Shown: positions 1 to 9,700 of the stretch, piece by piece
How the letters are laid out: every line of letters begins with the position of its first letter
How positions within the stretch are numbered: position 1 is the first letter of the stretch
Origin: Paenibacillus mesophilus
GTDB taxonomy: Bacteria > Bacillota > Bacilli > Paenibacillales > NBRC-103111
Reading direction: 5' to 3'
Assembly (NCBI RefSeq): GCF_005938385.1
Contig: NZ_VCRA01000024.1
Coordinates: 45,851-109,850, forward strand
Length of the DNA: 64,000 nt
Notes under the pieces: generated by a model
Database searches by the model: none
The model's input: the letters and a program-made list of their open reading frames with translations, nothing else
What the model was told of the DNA's origin: nothing
Position numbers and translations under genes: made by a program

Positions 1-1942
1 CTTTCCAGAACCCGTCGGACAAGAAGTTGTTCGCGGCGAACTGCTCGATCCGCTCCACCGCCTCGTGCATATACGCCGGCTGTCCCGAAGCTTTGGCCAT
101 ACGAATGAGACCGAGCCAGGTCGTGTACTCCATGTTATGGTCGAGTATCGGGAACGACCGGACGTAATCGAAGGAAGGCTTGAACAGCCCGTCTTCCAGC
201 TTCTTCTCCACATCGAAGCCGAGTTCCTTGCTCAGCAGCTCGAATGCGTTCGTTTTGCGGACATCGCCATAGGCGTTAATCAGGTAGCTCAAGTTGATCA
301 TTTCACCGGTGTACCACCGGTACCAGACGCCTCCCCAATACGGATACGGCGCCCCGCCCTCAATCGGATAGTTGGTCCAGTAATAGTCGTTGGTCGGCAA
401 GTAACCGGCATAAGCATCCGCCCACCGGTTCAGCAGCCGGGCCGTACCGAGCGGGTCGGCCGAAGCGAGCTTCGCCGTTTCACGGAGCGCGTAGTCTTTC
501 TGGAAATACAAGGCGTGGGCGGAGAAAAAATATTTGCGCCCGTTCCCGTCTTCGTAGTATGGGTATTCCACCGTCGCACCTAACCGGTTCTTGACGGTCA
601 GCTTGTGCGTTTCCGGATATTTCGCGTTCGGGTATGCCGTCCCCGTCGTTTTGGATACGATCCGCTCCGGGCTTGCGGCGCTCCAGCTGTACAATTCATG
701 CGGACCGAGGCTCGGGTTTTCCGGCAGACCGGTAAATAGGAAACCGGCCTTATCGGGTATCAGCTTCATAAGCCGTTCCACTTGCGCGGAGGAGGTGGAC
801 GACGACACTTGTCTTCTCGTCCCCGCAGCCGCCGGCGGGACGGCCAGCTTGTTCCCCGCGTCGATCAAGGCGTCGCGGTCGAACGCCAGCTCGAAATAGG
901 AACCCGGTTCGTCCGCTTGGCGGAAACCGACCTGCAGCCGGTACAGCCCGAATTGGAGCGGTTTCGGATGACTGAACGTGATGCGTGTACTCGCGCGGTC
1001 CGTTTCGACGCGAACGTCATCCAATCGAGCCGACTTTCCGTCCGGAGACACCCATGTCAGCTGTACCTCCATCCCCTCTGGAATCGGGCTGCCGTTCAGG
1101 ACGAGTTGTTTCGTTTGAAAGTCCCGGTAGACGAGCCGGGTATGTCCGGGAACTGCAACGTTACCCGACACGCCTGCCGCGATGGGAGGACGCGAGAAAT
1201 ATAACGGCGCCATCCGGGCTTGATTCAGCGCATGCGCTACGAGACCGACCGTTTTATCGCCCACGTCCGTCGTATACGAGTTGCGGATCGGGACCCAGGA
1301 GCTGAACGGCAGCGAATCGACGCCGTAATAGCGCATGACGTTGAACCGCCAACCTTCGCCCTCGGATACGCGCTCCACGCCTAGCATCCGGAACGGAATT
1401 TTCGCCTCGGCCTTCCAAGAGGCGCTTCCACGGGAAAGATGGATGTCGGCGCCCGTTAACTCCTTCACTCCGGCTCCCCAATCCGTTCTGATTGGCCGCT
1501 CGCCGGTCGCGATCGGAATTTTCAACCGGTATACGGCTCCGCCGTCTTGTCGCGGCTCAAGCAGCACCTCGACGAACTCGGTATCCGGCTCCGAACCCGT
1601 CTTGTCCCGGTGACCTTCGAGTCCGATGTACAGGTTCGATTCGTCGTACAGTACATACAAATCCGTATCCGCCTCGACCGGCTTATTGTCGAACATCGTT
1701 ACGAATCCGCTTGCTTGAAAGGCGGATTTCCACACCGGCTCCAACAGCCGGCCGTCTACCGTTACGTTTTGCCCCCGTTTCGGCGCTACGGCCCATAGTC
1801 CGGCGTAGCTTTGCACGTCGGCGGCGGTCTGGCTGCCGCGATTTTCGCCGCCATCTCCTTTTCCTAGTCCGATCCCCGTTATGATCATAAGACAGCACAC
1901 AACCAGTCCAATACCTGTACCATATCGAACACGACTCCTCAT
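1..1942 (-). CDS. Secreted polysaccharide-active protein, CBM9-like N-terminus and heparinase-type helical region (3' part off window)
   Basis: An uninterrupted minus-strand frame runs from the ATG at 1942 off the left edge (647 codons seen). GGAGGG lies about nine bases before the ATG. The product begins MRSRVRYGTG followed by a hydrophobic stretch, so a signal peptide is likely. Next comes a stretch like the CBM9/DOMON fold (VTVDGRLLEPVWKSAF, then ADTDLYVLYDESNLYIGLEG). After a linker there is an aromatic helical region (YPYWGGVWYRWYTGEMINL, LDHNMEYTTWLGLI) like the alpha/alpha toroid of heparinase II/III and alginate lyase proteins. Secretion and carbohydrate binding are fairly well supported. 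Lyase activity is inference, because the catalytic part may lie outside the window. Confidence 0.7.
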   Translation of the reverse strand, partial: MRSRVRYGTGIGLVVCCLMIITGIGLGKGDGGENRGSQTAADVQSYAGLWAVAPKRGQNVTVDGRLLEPVWKSAFQASGFVTMFDNKPVEADTDLYVLYDESNLYIGLEGHRDKTGSEPDTEFVEVLLEPRQDGGAVYRLKIPIATGERPIRTDWGAGVKELTGADIHLSRGSASWKAEAKIPFRMLGVERVSEGEGWRFNVMRYYGVDSLPFSSWVPIRNSYTTDVGDKTVGLVAHALNQARMAPLYFSRPPIAAGVSGNVAVPGHTRLVYRDFQTKQLVLNGSPIPEGMEVQLTWVSPDGKSARLDDVRVETDRASTRITFSHPKPLQFGLYRLQVGFRQADEPGSYFELAFDRDALIDAGNKLAVPPAAAGTRRQVSSSTSSAQVERLMKLIPDKAGFLFTGLPENPSLGPHELYSWSAASPERIVSKTTGTAYPNAKYPETHKLTVKNRLGATVEYPYYEDGNGRKYFFSAHALYFQKDYALRETAKLASADPLGTARLLNRWADAYAGYLPTNDYYWTNYPIEGGAPYPYWGGVWYRWYTGEMINLSYLINAYGDVRKTNAFELLSKELGFDVEKKLEDGLFKPSFDYVRSFPILDHNMEYTTWLGLIRMAKASGQPAYMHEAVERIEQFAANNFLSDGFWK

Positions 1943-2251
1943 CGACTTTCTCCCTCCGGAACCAACCTCGGCCGCCGACGTTTCCACCGCATCGTCTCTG
2001 CCTCTTTACGCTCCGTTATTTACCAGACTTTTAGGCCGGGCATCAAAGAAAGTGCTTTCATCCAATTTTGCAGGCCGACCTCGTCATCCCACCGTCATTT
2101 AACCATAATCTTCTAAACGGTACAAGGACGATAATTGTTCTTTATTTGTCATAAGTCGCGGGGCGCCGGGCCGTTATACGCGTGTCATGCCGCAGAATAG
2201 ATATGATAAACTATTTGTAGTTTTGCCTTTTGAAGAATGGGGGAAGTAAAG
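1943..2251. other. Intergenic region between divergent genes
   Basis: This stretch separates the divergent starts at 1942 (minus) and 2252 (plus). It must hold both promoters. I see an AT-rich part near 2200-2225 (AATAGATATGATAAACT) that could be a -10 region for the plus gene, but no convincing -35. No repeat, terminator or small gene is evident. Confidence 0.4.
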
Positions 2252-3235
2252 ATGACCGAAGAATCGCTGCGCATGTTCCTCACCTTATCGGACGCCGTTA
2301 TTATTACGGATTCCCGCCATCATATCGTGGACGTCAATTCCGCCTACGAGCATATTACCGGCTATAACCGCGAAACGATCCTCGGCGCGAAAGCGAGCGT
2401 AGTGAAGAGCAAATATACGAACAAAGCGACATACAAAAGCATGAACGAAGCTTTAAACAAAGGGGAAAGCTGGTCCGGCATTTTTATTAACAAAAAATGC
2501 AACGGCGATCTATGGCACTCCTCCATCTCGATTACACCCTACCTTATCGACGAAGAGACCTACTATGTCGGCATCTTCCGGGAGCTGGAGCATCTGGAGG
2601 AAGGCATCTACATCGCGGAAGACAGAAGGAACAACATACAGGGCGTGCTCCTGAAGGTGCTTGCCATTTCATGCGAAATTCGCGACCCGGCCATCGAGGA
2701 CCATTTGACCCGAGTCCAGCAAATTACCGAAAGTTTTCTGCTCCGCCACAATGACCGGTTGAAATTGCGGCTTTCGGACGATTATATGCAAAGCGTCATC
2801 CATTCGAGCATAATGCACGATATAGGGAAGTCGGGCGTCCCCGAAGGAATTCTGTACAAACCCGGACCACTGACCAGCTACGAGCGGTTGATCGTGGAGA
2901 TGCATCCGCTGATCGGCGTGGACATTCTCGAGAAAATCAACAGCGAGCTGCAAGACAGCTTCTTCAAGGATGAGCTCTCCGTCGCGAGAAACATCATCCT
3001 TCATCATCACGAGAAATGGGACGGCTCCGGCTATCCTTCCAAGCTTCGGGGGACTGACATCCCGTTCGAGGCCCGGGTCGTCAGCATCGTGGACGTGTAC
3101 GATGCGCTCACATCGAGAAGGCCTTACAAAGAAATATGGCCGGAGGAACAAGCTCTCGCCTTCCTGCAGGAGCATAAAGGAACCTCATTCGATCCGGATT
3201 TGATCGATACGTTCGTTTCTCTGCACGGTTCATGA
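2252..3235 (+). CDS. PAS domain / HD-GYP phosphodiesterase-type protein
   Basis: About 327 residues. An N-terminal PAS domain (roughly residues 5-115, with VDVNSAYEHITGY) precedes an HD-GYP domain (roughly 160-325). The HD pair is in HDIGK, followed by HHHEKWDGSGYP and the closing DVYDALTSRRPY, so the metal-binding and GYP signature residues are intact. HD-GYP proteins hydrolyse cyclic-di-GMP or related signals, so this is probably a cytoplasmic PAS-regulated phosphodiesterase. No membrane segment is seen. I chose ATG 2252 because GGGGGAAG sits seven bases upstream; the in-frame ATG at 2237 lacks a ribosome binding site. Two other c-di-GMP-type signalling proteins lie at the right end of the window. 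Confidence 0.85.
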   Translation: MTEESLRMFLTLSDAVIITDSRHHIVDVNSAYEHITGYNRETILGAKASVVKSKYTNKATYKSMNEALNKGESWSGIFINKKCNGDLWHSSISITPYLIDEETYYVGIFRELEHLEEGIYIAEDRRNNIQGVLLKVLAISCEIRDPAIEDHLTRVQQITESFLLRHNDRLKLRLSDDYMQSVIHSSIMHDIGKSGVPEGILYKPGPLTSYERLIVEMHPLIGVDILEKINSELQDSFFKDELSVARNIILHHHEKWDGSGYPSKLRGTDIPFEARVVSIVDVYDALTSRRPYKEIWPEEQALAFLQEHKGTSFDPDLIDTFVSLHGS

Positions 3236-3294
3236 TATAGTCATCCTATACGCAGAAGTTCAGAAGCCGCAAACTATACACGGGGTGTACATAA

Positions 3295-4023
3295 ATGGGT
3301 CCGGAAACGCATCATGCAGATCACAATCCTATACGGGAAAACGATACTCCGGAGACGAAGCTTTGCGCCCATTGCCGGCAGCAGAAGCCTGCCGGCGAAT
3401 TTTTGCGGCGCACGGGCAGGCGGGCGGGCAAATCGTCGCGCCGCGGGGCTTGCCGGGATTGCCGCAGGCTGAGAAAACAATTGGAGAGTTCCTCGGACGA
3501 GGCGACGGATGTTCCCCATTCCCCGGCAGCGATGCTGCCTCCCGGGCAATCCGGGATACCGCCGGAAGTGACGCCTCCCGCCGAAATACCGAAGCGGAGA
3601 ACGAAACGGCCGCTGCCCGACCTTCCGCCCAAGCCGGAAGGTCCCGACGCCTCCGTGCTGAAGCCGACCCGGCAAGGCATTATCCGAATGCGCGGAAGGA
3701 CGGACAAAGGGCGACGCTGGCAGCAGGAGACCGATCTGGAAACCGCGGTCACGCTCGTTCGCGAACACGCCGCCGTCGTCGTCAACCGTCACACGATTCG
3801 CCGCGTATACAGCAACAAATCGTTTCGCCGGTACATCCTGCAGCGCGATCGGAACATTTGCCATTTCTGCGGGGAATATGGCGATACGATCGATCATTTG
3901 CTGCCCCGCGCCAAAGGCGGCCATACGACGCCCGCCAATTGCGTCTGCGCCTGCAATGTGTGCAACCAGACTAAGGCCTCGCTCAGTCTGGACGAGTTTA
4001 TGGAAAGCTTCGACGACGATTGA
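3295..4023 (+). CDS. HNH endonuclease with N-terminal CxxC zinc-finger-like segment
   Basis: 242 residues. The C-terminal 80 residues form an HNH domain: the CHFC knuckle, the GDTIDHLLPRAKGG motif, then CNVCNQTK, so two CxxC zinc pairs surround the DH of the active site. The N-terminus holds another Cys pair set (LCAHCRQQK, then GACRDCRR), which looks like a small zinc ribbon. Between them is a low-complexity Pro/Arg linker. HNH proteins of this type cut DNA, but the biological target cannot be told from context. It lies 59 bases after the HD-GYP gene and 33 before sfp. The start is supported only by GGGGTG upstream. Confidence 0.8.
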   Translation: MGPETHHADHNPIRENDTPETKLCAHCRQQKPAGEFLRRTGRRAGKSSRRGACRDCRRLRKQLESSSDEATDVPHSPAAMLPPGQSGIPPEVTPPAEIPKRRTKRPLPDLPPKPEGPDASVLKPTRQGIIRMRGRTDKGRRWQQETDLETAVTLVREHAAVVVNRHTIRRVYSNKSFRRYILQRDRNICHFCGEYGDTIDHLLPRAKGGHTTPANCVCACNVCNQTKASLSLDEFMESFDDD

Positions 4024-4056
4024 ACCGCCAATTCGAATAAGCGCGGGTGATGGAGC

Positions 4057-4746
4057 ATGGTATCGATAAGTGCCGTTCAAGTGCCGGAATCGATTCCCCC
4101 GGAACTTATGAGCGCCTGGATGTCCCTAATATCGGCGGACAAGCGTCGCAAAATCGCCAAATTCGTGCGCAAGGAAGACCAGTACCGTTCGTTGATCGGC
4201 GAGCTGCTCGTCCGTTCGACAATAGTCCGCCATACAGGCATGACGAATGACGATATCCGCTTCGCCTGCAACGAGTACGGCAAGCCCGCTCTCGAAGGCG
4301 ATGCGGCCTTTTCGTTCAACCTGTCCCACTCCGGCGGCTGGGTCGTTCTCGCCTGGAGCGCAACCGCGCTCCCGCTCGGCATTGATGTGGAGCAAATCGT
4401 TCCCATCGATTACCGCATCGCCGAAAGCTTCTTTACTTCCCGGGAGAAGGTGGATCTGTTCGCCAGAGAGGGAGACGGGCGGCTGGATTACTTTTACCGG
4501 CTGTGGACCTTGAAGGAAAGCTATATCAAGGCTATAGGCAAAGGGCTGTCGATGCCTCTCGACCGATTCACGGTTGCGCCGGCGGCACAGGGAGGCTGGC
4601 ATTCGCCGGAAGCCCCGGACTTTTCGTTCACCAGCTTCCGGTTAGACGCCGTACATCTCGTGGCGGCATGCAGTACATCGGATGAGCTTCCCGATACCGC
4701 CTGCATTCTGGACTGGTGCAGCTTTATCGAGCGGGTCTCCTTCTGA
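4057..4746 (+). CDS. sfp: 4'-phosphopantetheinyl transferase, Sfp type
   Basis: 229 residues, the usual Sfp length. The family motifs are intact: LGIDVEQI (Mg-binding Asp and Glu region), FFTSREK, and WTLKESYIKAIGKGL. The enzyme moves phosphopantetheine from CoA onto carrier-domain serines of NRPS and PKS proteins. Here the obvious clients are the aryl carrier of DhbB and the two peptidyl carriers of DhbF encoded a few kb to the right. It is transcribed in the opposite direction to the dhb operon and is now separated from it by an insertion sequence. The ATG at 4057 is preceded by GGAG at short spacing. The hairpin that probably terminated it is interrupted by the IS. Confidence 0.9.
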   Translation: MVSISAVQVPESIPPELMSAWMSLISADKRRKIAKFVRKEDQYRSLIGELLVRSTIVRHTGMTNDDIRFACNEYGKPALEGDAAFSFNLSHSGGWVVLAWSATALPLGIDVEQIVPIDYRIAESFFTSREKVDLFAREGDGRLDYFYRLWTLKESYIKAIGKGLSMPLDRFTVAPAAQGGWHSPEAPDFSFTSFRLDAVHLVAACSTSDELPDTACILDWCSFIERVSF

Positions 4747-4848
4747 TTGGCGCCGTCACCCGACTGCTGCCGGTTCCGAATGCAAGAAAAGCCGTCCGGG
4801 AGAAAATGAAGTTACCCCTGTCAAGTAGACATTATAGAAGAACCGCCA

Positions 4849-5745
4849 TTAGGCAGCAGCCTTAGTCCGAAATTCAACTGGGCTAAGGTTGTTTAATTTC
4901 TTCTGAAAACGTTCATTGTTATAGAAGAGAATATACTGTTCTATGGCTTGAATAAGTTGTTCCTCCGATTCAAAGGCGTGGAGATGGAAGCATTCCGATT
5001 TGAGGTGACTGAAGAAACTTTCTATGCATGCATTATCCCAACAGTTCCCTTTACGAGACATGCTGACAACCATTTTCTTTTGCTCTAGAAGGCGATTGTA
5101 AGTCTTGTGCGTGTACTGAAATCCTTGATCGCTATGAAGTAGGGTTTTCTTTGTTTTACGCTTGTAGGTGGCCTTCTGTACAGTTTCCAACACAAGATCA
5201 AGGTCATTACGTTTGCCAATACAATAGGCAATAACTTCATTGTTGTAGATGTCGAGCACGGCGGACAAATAAAGATTCTTTTGGTTATAGGGCAGAAATG
5301 TAATATCCGTAACCCACTTTTGATTCGGACTTGTTGCATTGAACTCACGGTTTAATACATTGTCCGACTTTACCGTAGCCTCTTTGGAACCGAAATAGGG
5401 TTTCTTACGTCTGATGGTTGAACGTATCCCCAGCGCCTTCATTAAACGATATACCCGCTTGTGATTTACGTTTAGGCCGTAGGTTCTTTGCAACCACACA
5501 CGAACTCGCAAATAGCCGTAGATGCCCTTTAATCGTCTATGGCATTCCAAGATCTTCTCCATAATTACCTCATTCTCTAGCTTCTTAGCAGAAGGGTTCT
5601 GCGTGCTCCTGAGCCATTTGTAGTAGCTGCTCCGACATACATTTGCAATAGCGCACAACATTGAAACAGGATACTTGTCAGTTAATTGCTCGATCGTTAC
5701 ATACTTGTAATCTACTTTTGGCTCTTCCCCCTCTGCAGTTCCCAT
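4849..5745 (-). CDS. IS3-family OrfB transposase (DDE integrase)
   Basis: 298 residues. The N-terminus has the HTH_21 region (HRRLKGIYGYLRVRVWL). The rve/DDE catalytic core follows, with WVTDITFLP (first Asp), LHSDQGFQYTH (second Asp) and CWDNACIESFFSHLK (Glu). The C-terminal YNNERFQKKLNNLSP motif is also present. All three catalytic acids are intact and the frame is unbroken. It is normally made as an OrfAB fusion through the frameshift site at 5748-5754. Confidence 0.93.
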   Translation of the reverse strand: MGTAEGEEPKVDYKYVTIEQLTDKYPVSMLCAIANVCRSSYYKWLRSTQNPSAKKLENEVIMEKILECHRRLKGIYGYLRVRVWLQRTYGLNVNHKRVYRLMKALGIRSTIRRKKPYFGSKEATVKSDNVLNREFNATSPNQKWVTDITFLPYNQKNLYLSAVLDIYNNEVIAYCIGKRNDLDLVLETVQKATYKRKTKKTLLHSDQGFQYTHKTYNRLLEQKKMVVSMSRKGNCWDNACIESFFSHLKSECFHLHAFESEEQLIQAIEQYILFYNNERFQKKLNNLSPVEFRTKAAA

Positions 5746-6029
5746 AACTTTTTTAAGTATTCGTTCTCCGCACGCAGTCTGACTAACTCTTCTTCCAGAC
5801 TAAGCGGGTCCTTTCGTTTGCGCCCTTTATGTAGACCCCTAGCCTTTCCTCTCTTCTCCTCAAGCCCTTCTAAGCCTTCTCGTTCATATAGCCTTACCCA
5901 GTGTCTTATATTTGTACGAGGTATATGAAGTTCCCTTGCTATTTCTCTAAAGGGTAGCCCATCCCGGGTATATAGCTCTACAGCAATTCTCTTTTCTTCT
6001 ACCGTATAAGTTTTCTTTTTTTCAGCCAT
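5712..6029 (-). CDS. IS3-family OrfA (helix-turn-helix DNA-binding subunit)
   Basis: 105 residues. The N-terminal half contains a helix-turn-helix of the IS3 OrfA/helix-turn-helix 28 type (GLPFREIARELHI followed by TNIRHWVRLY). The C-terminal part is a leucine-zipper-like coiled coil (SLEEELVRLRAENEYLKKLW). In IS3 elements this protein binds the terminal repeats and represses transposition, and its fusion with OrfB by frameshifting makes the transposase. It overlaps orfB by 34 bases. Confidence 0.9.
   Translation of the reverse strand: MAEKKKTYTVEEKRIAVELYTRDGLPFREIARELHIPRTNIRHWVRLYEREGLEGLEEKRGKARGLHKGRKRKDPLSLEEELVRLRAENEYLKKLWELQRGKSQK
5748..5754 (-). promoter_or_regulatory. Programmed -1 frameshift heptamer A-AAA-AAG
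   Basis: On the minus strand the orfA codons TTA AAA AAG create A AAA AAG in exactly the phase needed for -1 slippage. orfB lies in the -1 frame relative to orfA. The orfB ATG (5745) follows two bases later, so OrfB could also be made alone. The site and phase are seen directly; function is known for this family. Confidence 0.85.
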
Positions 6030-6125
6030 AAAAAATCCCCCCTAAGTAGACTTTAGTGTCGATTCTTAACACTGTCTACTTAAAGGGGATAATATCAAAA
6101 CCCCCGGACGGTCCTTTGGTGTGCA

Positions 6126-6484
6126 AAACTACTGAATGGTAATTTAATTTCCGTAAATTTTGCGTTTAAATCCCCATTCCTACTTGGAGTTACCTCGAAG
6201 TGACTTCTACTCCCAAAGCCCCTTTCGTTCAGGTAAACAATGAACCAAATTTGCTTATTAGCAAACCTCATTGCGCTATTTGGCTCCACTACTTGGGCTG
6301 TTGGAGGAACAATGAACCTGGAGTTACTATTACTGAACATAGGTTCGGTATTAATGAAATTTGGATCGCTATTTGCTGAATCCGCCCATCTGGCAAGCGA
6401 TTAGCGAAACAGAGTTCAGTAATACTGAAGTTTGGTTCGTTCACGCTAATATCCAAATTTCCAGTAAATAGGATCCCTTACGCT
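6126..6484. other. AT-rich intergenic region with dispersed-repeat-like sequence
   Basis: No believable gene lies here. The sequence is clearly more AT-rich than its neighbours and contains motifs such as TGAACCAAATTTGCTTATTA near 6240 and several GGTTC/GAACC-type half sites. A close relative (TGAACCAAAGTTGCTTATTT) occurs near 63805. The region follows mbtH on the minus strand, but I see no clear intrinsic terminator for the dhb operon in it. Confidence 0.5.
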
Positions 6485-6703
6485 TTAGTTCTGTAAAGGA
6501 TTTAAAGATTGCCGCAAGCTGAGCGGCCGCATGTCGGTCCATTGCGCGCCGATAAAGTCGAGACAGGCTTGGCGACTTTGCCGCTCGCAGACGACGGTCC
6601 AGCCTGCCGGCACGTCCACGAAAGCAGGCCACAGCGAATACTGTTCTTCGGCGTTGACCAGCACGTGATACACGCCATCCACTTGTTCAAAAGGATTGCT
6701 CAT
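6485..6703 (-). CDS. mbtH: MbtH-like NRPS accessory protein
   Basis: 72 residues, standard for the family. The signature is complete: NPFEQ, then YHVLVNAEEQYSLWPAF, VPAGW, and the C-terminal WTDMRPLSLR. MbtH-like proteins bind adenylation domains and are needed for their solubility or activity. The start overlaps the end of dhbF by 17 bases, with GGGAGGG upstream of the ATG, so translation is probably coupled. It is the last gene of the dhb operon, consistent with service to the two adenylation domains of DhbF. Confidence 0.93.
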   Translation of the reverse strand: MSNPFEQVDGVYHVLVNAEEQYSLWPAFVDVPAGWTVVCERQSRQACLDFIGAQWTDMRPLSLRQSLNPLQN

Positions 6704-9700
6704 AGATCATTTCCCTCCCATTCGGTCGCGATGTTTCGCCCTGCAAGCCGTTCAGCTTCGCGGCGAGCACCTGTCCGATCTCGGCAAGCGGCCCCGGCTG
6801 ACACAAATCCTTATGCCTGCACTCGATATCGTGCCGCTCGATGCGCCCTTCGATATAAGGGGCCCACGTTTCCGCCTCGATCGGTTCGAACCAGTCCGGA
6901 ATGACGGTCGAGCGGAAAAACAGCAGGTCTCCCTTGTAGTTGCCCGGAATGTATGCTCCCAGCAGGCGAACCGAGTTGACGTAAGTTTCTTTCAAATTCA
7001 TGATCGTCGCTTCTTCCAAACTGGCGAGCGCGCTGCCGTCGCGGCGAAGAATTTCGACTGCCGCCGCCTGCGTCAACGGTTCGTCCCCCATCCCGTCGGG
7101 ATCGTAGCCGCCTAGCGCCAGCAGCGCAATGAGCGCCTCCTCCTCATCCGGTCCTCCCTTGAGCGGCAGAAAATGGCTTGGATAAGCGTCGAGCATCGCG
7201 AGTAAAGCGATCTCCTCGCCCTCGCTCTGCAGCTGGACGGCAATCGCCTGGGCGACATTCCCCCCGAGCGACCAGCCGAGCAAGCAATAGGGGCCGACCG
7301 GCTGAACGGCACGGATGTGGGCGATGTAGTCGGCCGCCATCTCCTCAAGCGTACCGGGAAGCTCCTCCCGCCTGCCAATGCCCCTCGCCTGCAGCCCGTA
7401 GATCGGCACGTCCGAGCCGAGCGCCTTGATCAGACCGGCGTAGCACCAGCTCAAGCCTCCTGCCGGGTGAACGCAGAACAGCGGGAGGCGCTCCGTGTTC
7501 GTCCTCGTCCTGAGCGGCAGCAGCACGTCGAGCGCTCCTTGGCTATCTCCCGTCTCCAGCCGTTCGGCAAGACCGGCTACGGTCGGCGATTCGAACAGCA
7601 GGCCGATGCCCGGCTCGACGCCAAGCGCATCGCGGATGCCGCTCATCAGGCGAACCGCGAGCAGCGAATGGCCGCCGAGATCGAAGAAGCCGTCGTCGAT
7701 GCTTACCCGCGGCAGGTCCAGCACTTCGGCGAACAGGTCGCACAACACCTCCTCGCGCGGCGTGCGGGGACCTCGGCCGCCGGCGGTCACGCTTATATCC
7801 GGTGCCGGCAGCGCCTTGCGGTCCAGCTTGCCGTTGGATGTCAACGGCAATGCCGCAATCGTTGTGAACACGGAAGGCACCATGTAGTCCGGCAAGCTGC
7901 CCATGACATGCCGGCGAAGCTCGGACGGATCGGGAACGACTCCTTGGACGGGAACGATATAAGCGGCCAGACGCTTATCGCCGGGCTTGTCTTCGCGCAC
8001 GACGACGACGGCTTGGGCGACGGCGGGATGGCGCGACAGCACCGCCTCGATCTCGCCCGGCTCGATCCGGAAGCCGCGGATTTTCACCTGCTGATCGGCG
8101 CGCCCGATATAGTCGAGCGAGCCGTCGGCCAGACGGCGGGCGAGATCGCCGGTCCGGTACATGCGGGAGCCCGGGGGGCCGAACGGGTCGGCGACGAAGC
8201 GCTCGGCCGTCAAGCCCGGCCGCCCCGAATAGCCGCGAGCCAGCCCGCTCCCGCCGACATACATTTCTCCGGCAACACCCCTAGGTACCGGCTGCAGGCG
8301 ACCGTCAAGCACGTATACGCGCAAATCCGGTATCGGCACGCCAATGAGACTCGATGCCCCGAGTTCGGCGGCGTGCCGGTTGAGCGCCTTGTAGCTGACG
8401 TGCACTGTCGTCTCGGTAATGCCGTACATGTTGACGAGCGTCGGGGCGTCGTCCTCATGGCGCCCGTACCAGTCCGCCAGACGACCGAGCTCGAGCGCTT
8501 CGCCGCCGAAGATGACATAGCGCAGCGACAGCTCCCGGCCTACGGCCGGATGCTCGGAATCGGCCTGCATCAGCTGATAAAACGCGGACGGCGTATGGTT
8601 AAGAACCGTTACGCGCTCGTCCGCGAGTAGGCGCAAAAACTGGGCAGGCGAGCGGCTGAGCGTATGCGGCACGACGACGAGACGGCCGCCGTACAGCAGC
8701 GCGCCCCAAAGCTCCCACACGGAAAAATCGAACGCATACGAATGGAACAGCGTCCATACATCGTCGGGGCCGAAGCCGTACCAGCTTTCCGTCGCGCCGA
8801 ACAGCCGGACGACGTTCGCATGCGGGATGACGACGCCCTTCGGGACTCCCGTAGAGCCCGACGTGTAGATGATATAGGCGGGGCTAAGCGGCGACAGACG
8901 GTCCGTGCGATCGGCATCCGTCGGATCGGTGTCCGGGTAATTGCCGAGTTCGGCGATCGTCTGCGGCTCGTCGAGCACGAGCACCCGAACCGCCCTGTCC
9001 CCGGGCAGCTTGGTGACGGTCTGCCTGTCAGCGATCATGCAAGCTGGCGTTGCATCCCGGAGCATGAAAGCCAGACGGTCTTGCGGATATTCCGGGTCCA
9101 GCGGCAAGTACGCCGCCCCGGCCTTCAGCACGGCCAGCAGTCCGATTACGAGCTCCGCGGATCTCGGCAGAGCGAGTGCGACGACTTGTTCCGGTCCGAC
9201 CCCTTGCGCGATCAGCCGATGAGCCAGCCGGTTCGCACTGCGGTTCAACTCGTCGTAACTGAGCGCCTCGTCTCCGCATACGACAGCGACCGACTCGGGA
9301 TTGCGCGCCGCCTGCGCCTCGAACAGCTCCGGCAGGTTCGCATCGGGCCGGGACACGGCGCATTCCCTCCATTCGGCGAGCATATGCGCGCGCTCATCGG
9401 GCGCCAATATGTCCAGACTTCCGATCGGCACATCGGGGTTGGCCGAGGCCGCTTCCAGCAGGCGGACGAACCGCTCGGCCATCGTCCGGGCGGTGGCGGG
9501 CTCGAACAGATCCGCGCTGTACTCGACAAGACCGTCCAGACCGTCGGCTGCCCCGTCCGCCGTACGACGCTCGCCGAGCTCAACCGTCAAATCGAACTTC
9601 GCCGAGCCGACGCCGCCGATGCGCAGACTTGTATCCAGATCCGGCATATCCAGTACGGCGTCCGGCGTATTTTGCAGCACCAGCATCACTTGGAACAACG

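Larger units (their letters stand above)
4807..6097 (-). mobile_element. IS3-family (IS150-like) insertion sequence, apparently complete
   Basis: 1291 bp. The 25-bp imperfect terminal inverted repeats (19 of 25 matching) start TGAAGTTACCCC on the left and, read inward, TGATATTATCCCC on the right. Both end in AAGTAGACA. A 3-bp AAA target duplication (4804-4806 and 6098-6100) flanks them, the usual size for IS3 elements. Inside are two overlapping minus-strand frames, orfA and orfB, in the typical -1 relation, with a slippery heptamer at the overlap. No stop or deletion is visible, so the copy could be active. It lies between sfp and the dhb operon. Confidence 0.9.
4791..6125. repeat. Hairpin repeat copy split by the IS element
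   Basis: The bases GCCGTCCGGG at 4791-4800 and CCCCCGGACGG at 6101-6111 are complementary arms of one hairpin. If the IS (4807-6097) and one copy of the AAA duplication are removed, the arms are joined by a short AGAAAA loop. The sequence after the right arm (CCCGGACGGTCC then TGGTGTGCA, 6103-6125) recurs at 19774-19796 with two differences, again behind a hairpin. The pre-insertion copy probably served as the terminator of sfp. The reconstruction is inference from the two halves. Confidence 0.75.

Noticed and set aside
65..1942. Plus-strand open frames over the first 1.9 kb
   Set aside because: They are shadows of the minus-strand secreted protein gene, which is open through to the window edge, has a ribosome binding site and shows recognisable protein features.
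6095..6340. 81-residue minus-strand frame in the gap left of mbtH
   Set aside because: It lies in AT-rich repeat-like DNA and has no ribosome binding site or family resemblance.
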